The position numbers and the translations under genes are program-made. A DNA stretch of 8,792 nucleotides from JBBQTQ01 sp038213135 (lineage in GTDB: Bacteria; Actinomycetota; Thermoleophilia; Gaiellales; Gaiellaceae): positions 1-8,792 of the forward strand of contig JBBQTQ010000097.1 in the NCBI GenBank assembly GCA_038213135.1, written 5' to 3'. Below are positions 5,696 through 8,792 of this stretch, in pieces. The notes beneath the pieces were generated by a model. The model did not search any database, was not told the origin of the DNA, and was given only the letters and a program-made list of their open reading frames with translations. Position 1 is the stretch's first letter; each line of letters begins with the position of its first letter.

Positions 5696-7144
5696 ATGTC
5701 CGATCTGGAGATGCGGCACTACCTGGCGAACGGCGAGGTCGAGAAGCCGGACGCACGGGAGGCGCTCGAGTGGGCGCGCGAGACCACCGCGAAGATGGTC
5801 GACCTGAAGTTCTGCGACCTGCTCGGCACGTGGCAGCACGTGACGCTGCCGCTGAGCGCGTTCGGCGAGTCGGCCTTCGAGGAGGGTCTCGGCTTCGACG
5901 GCTCGTCGATCCGCGGCTGGCAGGGGATCTCCGAGTCCGACATGCTCCTGATGCCACAGGCGGAGACGGCGATGCTCGATCCGTTCACGGCCGCACCGAC
6001 GCTCTCGCTCGTCTGCGAGATCGCCGACCCGATCACGAAGGAACCGTACGGCCGCGACCCGCGCCGGATCGCTCGCCGGGCCGAGGAGTACCTGGCCGAG
6101 ACGGGCATCGCCGACACGGCCTACTTCGGCCCCGAATGCGAGTTCTTCGTCCTCGACGAGGTCAGCTTCGAGCTCGGCCCGAACCGCTCCCACTATCTCG
6201 TCGACTCGGCCGAGGGCCACTGGAACTCCGGCAAGCCGGGGCTCGGCTACACGATCCGCGAGAAGGAGGGCTACTTCCCGCCCGCGCCGCACGACTCGCT
6301 CCACGACCTGCGGACGCAGATGGTGCTGACGCTCGAGCGGCTCGGCATCCCCTGCGAGTTCCACCACCACGAGGTCGCCTCCGGCGGCCAGTGCGAGATC
6401 GACCTCCGCTACCAGACGCTGACCCGCATGGCCGACCAGATCCTGACCTACAAGTACGTGGTCAAGAACGTCGCGCGGGCCGCCGGCAAGACGGTCACGT
6501 TCATGCCGAAGCCGATCTTCGGCGACAACGGCTCGGGCATGCACTGCCACCAGTCGCTCTGGATGAAGGGGACGCCGCTGATGGCGGACAAGTCCGGCTA
6601 CGCGGGGCTCTCGCAGCTCGCGCGCTCGTACGTGGGCGGGCTGCTGGCACACGCGCCGGCGCTGCTCGCGCTCTGCGCGCCGACGACGAACTCCTACCGG
6701 CGCCTGGTGCCGGGCTACGAGGCGCCGGTCAACCTCGTCTACTCGCAGCGCAACCGCTCGGCCTGCATCCGAATCCCGATGTACTCGGAGTCGCCGAAGG
6801 CGAAGCGGATCGAGTTCCGTTGCCCCGACTCGGCGGCGAACCCGTACCTCGCGTTCGCTGCAATGCTCATGGCCGGGATCGACGGCGTCCGGCGCGGGCT
6901 CGACCCGGGGGCACCGGCCGACTACGACCTCTTCGAAGAGACGCACGGCGACGTGCCGCAGGTGCCGGGCTCGCTCGGCGAGGCGCTCGACGCGCTCGAG
7001 GCGGATCACGACTTCCTCGTCGAGGGCGGCGTCTTCAGCGAGGATCTGATCCAGACCTGGATCGCGTACAAGCGCGAGCACGAGGTCGACACGGTTCGGC
7101 TCCGGCCCCACCCGGCAGAGTTCGCCCTCTACTTCGATTGCTGA
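5696..7144 (+). CDS. glnA: Glutamine synthetase, type I
   Basis: A 482-residue cytosolic enzyme that joins ammonia to glutamate using ATP, the main entry of nitrogen into amino acids; it acts as a dodecamer. Motifs: FDGSSIRGW (67-75, the Asp of the ammonia site); GPECEFF with metal ligands E147 and E149; KPIFGDNGSG and MHCHQS (H283, ligand); NRSACIRIP; IEFRCPDSAANPYLAF. Length and order match the bacterial GSI beta type. Tyr 410 in DYDLFEETHG aligns with the adenylylated Tyr of E. coli (Y397) and with the corresponding Tyr of Streptomyces GlnA, so control by GlnE is possible, although the flanking residues differ. The protein ends YFDC, and its last codons overlap the start of the acetyltransferase gene. 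Expression is probably controlled by the leader hairpin upstream. The strong promoter and ribosome-binding site fit high expression. Confidence 0.97.
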   Translation: MSDLEMRHYLANGEVEKPDAREALEWARETTAKMVDLKFCDLLGTWQHVTLPLSAFGESAFEEGLGFDGSSIRGWQGISESDMLLMPQAETAMLDPFTAAPTLSLVCEIADPITKEPYGRDPRRIARRAEEYLAETGIADTAYFGPECEFFVLDEVSFELGPNRSHYLVDSAEGHWNSGKPGLGYTIREKEGYFPPAPHDSLHDLRTQMVLTLERLGIPCEFHHHEVASGGQCEIDLRYQTLTRMADQILTYKYVVKNVARAAGKTVTFMPKPIFGDNGSGMHCHQSLWMKGTPLMADKSGYAGLSQLARSYVGGLLAHAPALLALCAPTTNSYRRLVPGYEAPVNLVYSQRNRSACIRIPMYSESPKAKRIEFRCPDSAANPYLAFAAMLMAGIDGVRRGLDPGAPADYDLFEETHGDVPQVPGSLGEALDALEADHDFLVEGGVFSEDLIQTWIAYKREHEVDTVRLRPHPAEFALYFDC

Positions 7145-7608
7145 TTCGGCCGCTGACGGAAGACGACTGGCCGGCGGTCGCGGAGATCTACCGCCAGGGG
7201 GTCGAGACCGGGAACGCGACCTTCGAGACGAAGGTGCCGAGGTGGGAGGCGTGGGATGCCTCCCACCTCGCGTCTTGCCGGCTCGTGGCAGAGGACGGAG
7301 CCGTTGTGGGCTGGGCGGCGCTGTCGCCGGTGTCGGAGCGCTGCTGCTACGCGGGCGTGGCCGAGAACTCCGTCTACGTGGCCGGTGAGGCCCACGGGCG
7401 GGGGGTCGGTCGAGCGCTCCTGGAACGCCTGGTCGGCGAGTCGGAGGGCGCGGGGATCTGGACGATCCAGGCAGGCGTCTTCCCGGAGAACAACGCGAGC
7501 ATCGCGCTGCACCGCAGTTGCGGCTTTCGCGAGGTCGGCGTGCGCGAGCGCCTGGGCCGGCTGAACGGCGTCTGGCGGGACGTCGTCCTGCTCGAGCGCC
7601 GCAGCTAG
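7138..7608 (+). CDS. GNAT acetyltransferase, phosphinothricin/methionine sulfoximine type
   Basis: A 156-residue protein of the GNAT fold. It starts LIRPLTEDDWPAVAEIYRQG and has TGNATFET (24-31), as in the Pat/Bar/MddA group, a central strand ending VYVAGEAHGRGVGRALL with the acetyl-CoA loop HGRGVGRALL (86-95), and a C-terminal HRSCGFREVG. Relatives acetylate the amino group of phosphinothricin or L-methionine sulfoximine, both transition-state-type inhibitors of glutamine synthetase. No ATG is available: TTG 7138-7140 is the best start, overlapping the glnA stop by 7 bases, with CTG 7141 as an alternative. No independent ribosome-binding site is visible, so translation is probably coupled to glnA. 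Family is confident; substrate is inferred from subfamily character and position. The stop shares a CTAG with the hisIE stop. Confidence 0.88.
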   Translation: MLIRPLTEDDWPAVAEIYRQGVETGNATFETKVPRWEAWDASHLASCRLVAEDGAVVGWAALSPVSERCCYAGVAENSVYVAGEAHGRGVGRALLERLVGESEGAGIWTIQAGVFPENNASIALHRSCGFREVGVRERLGRLNGVWRDVVLLERRS

Positions 7609-8204
7609 CGAACCCGGCGGCGCAGCTCGTCGTCGACGGCGGCGGGGTCGAGACCGCGAGCCGCGAGCAGGACGTAGCTGTGGAACCAGAGGTCGGCGAG
7701 CTCCTCGATCAAGCGCTCGTCCGACTCACCGGCCCCGGCCAGGGCGGCTTCGAGGCCCTCCTCGCCGACCTTGCGCGCCGCGGCCGCGGGGCCCTCCTCG
7801 AGCAGCCGTGCGACATACGAGCCCTCGGGCCGCTCCTTCGCACGTTCGGCGACTCGACGCCAGAGCCACGGTGCGAAGCAGGACAGCGAGCCCGTGTGGC
7901 AGACCGGGCCGGCGGGGCGCACGCGCAGCAGGTAGGCATCGCCGTCGCAGTCGTCGCGCAGCTCGACGACCTCGAGCGTGTTCCCGGAGGTCTCGCCCTT
8001 GCGCCAGAGCTGGGCGCGCGACCGGCTCCAGAACCAGGCCTGCCCGGTCTCCCGGGTCCGGCGAAGCGCCTCGTCGTCCATCCAGGCGAGCATCAGCACG
8101 CGACCGTCGTCGGCGTCCTGGACGATCGCCGGGGACAGGCCCTCGGACGCGTCCGGCCCAGACATGCCTCGGGCCTGTCCCCGGTTCACGTCCGGATCGG
8201 CCAT
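7605..8204 (-). CDS. hisIE: Bifunctional phosphoribosyl-AMP cyclohydrolase / phosphoribosyl-ATP pyrophosphatase
   Basis: A 199-residue enzyme for steps 2 and 3 of histidine synthesis. HisI part (about 22-112): PAIVQD, WFWSRSR (57-63), KGETSGN (69-75), DDCDGD (84-89, Mg and Zn ligands D85, C86, D87, D89) and GPVCHTGSLSCF with zinc Cys 102 and 109. HisE part (about 115-199): EGSYVARLLEEG, KVGEEGLE (145-152) and EELADLWFH (167-175), the acidic metal-binding helices. ATG 8204 is chosen for the AAGGAGG just upstream; it lies inside the end of hisF (19-base overlap). The N-terminus is unusual: residues 7-26 (RGQARGMSGPDASEG and flanks) are encoded by a perfect inverted repeat and look like extra sequence before the normal GLxPAIVQD start. 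A downstream ATG (8165) lies inside the repeat. Confidence 0.95.
   Translation of the reverse strand: MADPDVNRGQARGMSGPDASEGLSPAIVQDADDGRVLMLAWMDDEALRRTRETGQAWFWSRSRAQLWRKGETSGNTLEVVELRDDCDGDAYLLRVRPAGPVCHTGSLSCFAPWLWRRVAERAKERPEGSYVARLLEEGPAAAARKVGEEGLEAALAGAGESDERLIEELADLWFHSYVLLAARGLDPAAVDDELRRRVR
8129..8184. repeat. Perfect 14-bp inverted repeat (REP/MITE-like palindrome) in the hisIE 5' coding region
   Basis: CCGGGGACAGGCCC (8129-8142) and GGGCCTGTCCCCGG (8171-8184) are exact reverse complements separated by 28 bases. The spacer itself holds the palindrome GGACGCGTCC (8145-8154). The outer end is one base from the hisF stop codon (8188-8186), and the repeat encodes hisIE residues 7-26 without breaking the frame. 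In RNA it would form a long GC-rich hairpin just after the hisIE start. It could be a mobile palindromic element that inserted in frame, or a cis regulatory structure. No second copy is in the window. Confidence 0.65.
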
Positions 8205-8792
8205 CCCGCCTCCTTCAGCTCGCGCTTCAACTCCGGCAGGCGCTCGGGTGCCTCGTGGACGATCGAGGCGATCAGCGCGGCCTCGGCGCCCGCCTCGAAT
8301 GCTTCCGCGAGATGGCGCGCGCAGCCGGCACCGCCCGAGGCGATCACCGGCACCTCGACGGCGTCGGCGACGACGCGCGTCAGCTCGAGGTCATAGCCCG
8401 CGCGCGTGCCGTCCGCGTCGATCGAAGTGAGCAGGATCTCGCCCGCGCCGTGCTCGACTGCCTGCTGCGCCCACTCGACCGCGTGGAGACCGCGAGGCCG
8501 CCGGCCGGCGTGCGTCACTACCTCGCCACCGCGCGCGTCGATCGCGCAGACGACCGCCTGCGCGCCGAACTCGTCCGCCAGCTCGGTGAGCAGGCCGGGG
8601 TCGTCGACGGCGGCACGGTTCAGAGAGACCTTGTCGGCGCCGGCTCGCAGCAGGCTGCGTGCGTCGTCCGCCCTCGTGACGCCGCCACCGACGGTGAAGG
8701 GAATCGTCAGCTCCTCCGCCGCCCGCTCGACGAGCTCGAGCAGCGGGCCGCGATCCTCGAGCGTCGCCGTGATGTCGAGAAAGACGAGCTCG
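8186..8792 (-). CDS. hisF: Imidazole glycerol phosphate synthase cyclase subunit (5' end beyond window)
   Basis: 201 residues of the C-terminal part of HisF (usual length about 255). HisF is a (beta/alpha)8 barrel that uses ammonia from HisH to make imidazole glycerol phosphate and AICAR. Seen: ELVFLDITAT at the window edge, with the Asp equivalent to D51 of the Thermotoga enzyme; FTVGGGVT phosphate site; GADKVSLN; CAIDAR with the catalytic Asp equivalent to D130; LLTSIDADGTRAGYDLEL; and IASGGAG with ALIASIVHE, the second phosphate site. The first strand, with the other catalytic Asp, lies outside. The gene overlaps hisIE by 19 bases, a normal his-operon arrangement. The stop is TGA 8188-8186. 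No defects are seen. Confidence 0.96.
   Translation of the reverse strand, partial: ELVFLDITATLEDRGPLLELVERAAEELTIPFTVGGGVTRADDARSLLRAGADKVSLNRAAVDDPGLLTELADEFGAQAVVCAIDARGGEVVTHAGRRPRGLHAVEWAQQAVEHGAGEILLTSIDADGTRAGYDLELTRVVADAVEVPVIASGGAGCARHLAEAFEAGAEAALIASIVHEAPERLPELKRELKEAGWPIRT
8209..8215 (-). promoter_or_regulatory. Shine-Dalgarno of hisIE
   Basis: AAGGAGG on the minus strand, 4 bases before ATG 8204, lying within the last codons of hisF. It fixes the hisIE start and indicates translation within the hisF message. Confidence 0.75.

Noticed and set aside
5588..7111. A 507-residue open frame on the minus strand, opposite glnA
   Set aside because: Composition is Arg/Val/Leu/Glu-rich with no motif. 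It mirrors the third-position GC of glnA, which is unmistakable on the other strand.
7518..8396. Plus-strand open frame of 292 codons opposite hisIE
   Set aside because: It is a shadow of hisIE and hisF, which are certain on the minus strand.

Overview
The window is GC-rich. Its mix of families (fused HisIE beside HisF, a GSI-type glutamine synthetase, IS982 and IS110 relatives) suggests a high-GC actinobacterium, plausibly of the Thermoleophilia/Gaiellales kind. That placement is inferred from composition and protein character only. No rRNA, tRNA or CRISPR array was seen.

Left part (1-2293) is accessory, decayed DNA. It opens with the tail of an IS982-like transposase (+), followed by a minus-strand HhH/endonuclease III-like protein of unknown role. 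Then come several broken pieces in about 1.2 kb: a possible metallo-beta-lactamase-fold remnant, an internally deleted DppC/OppC-type permease, the C-terminal end of an IS110-family transposase on the other strand, and an internally deleted sugar-phosphate isomerase/epimerase. The isomerase stop codon overlaps the start of an intact FAD-dependent phytoene-dehydrogenase-like oxidoreductase (2293-3897).

Middle part (3898-5415, minus strand) is an ABC-2 type export operon. The ATPase is intact, with a strong Shine-Dalgarno. The permease downstream, overlapping by ATGA, carries a +1 frameshift and has lost its last membrane segment where it meets the oxidoreductase gene tail to tail, so the exporter is probably not functional as sequenced.

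Right part (5565-8792) looks like maintained housekeeping sequence. A good sigma-70-like promoter leads into a short structured leader that ends in a terminator-like hairpin plus seven T, then glnA. This layout suggests transcription attenuation of glutamine synthetase. A GNAT gene of the phosphinothricin/methionine-sulfoximine acetyltransferase type overlaps the end of glnA, so a possible protector against glutamine-synthetase inhibitors is coupled to the enzyme. Convergent to it are hisIE and hisF (hisF runs off the window), which overlap each other. A perfect 14-bp inverted repeat lies in the 5' coding region of hisIE, just past the hisF stop.

The most interesting points are the glnA leader, the glnA-GNAT coupling, the inverted repeat in hisIE, and the cluster of broken genes.
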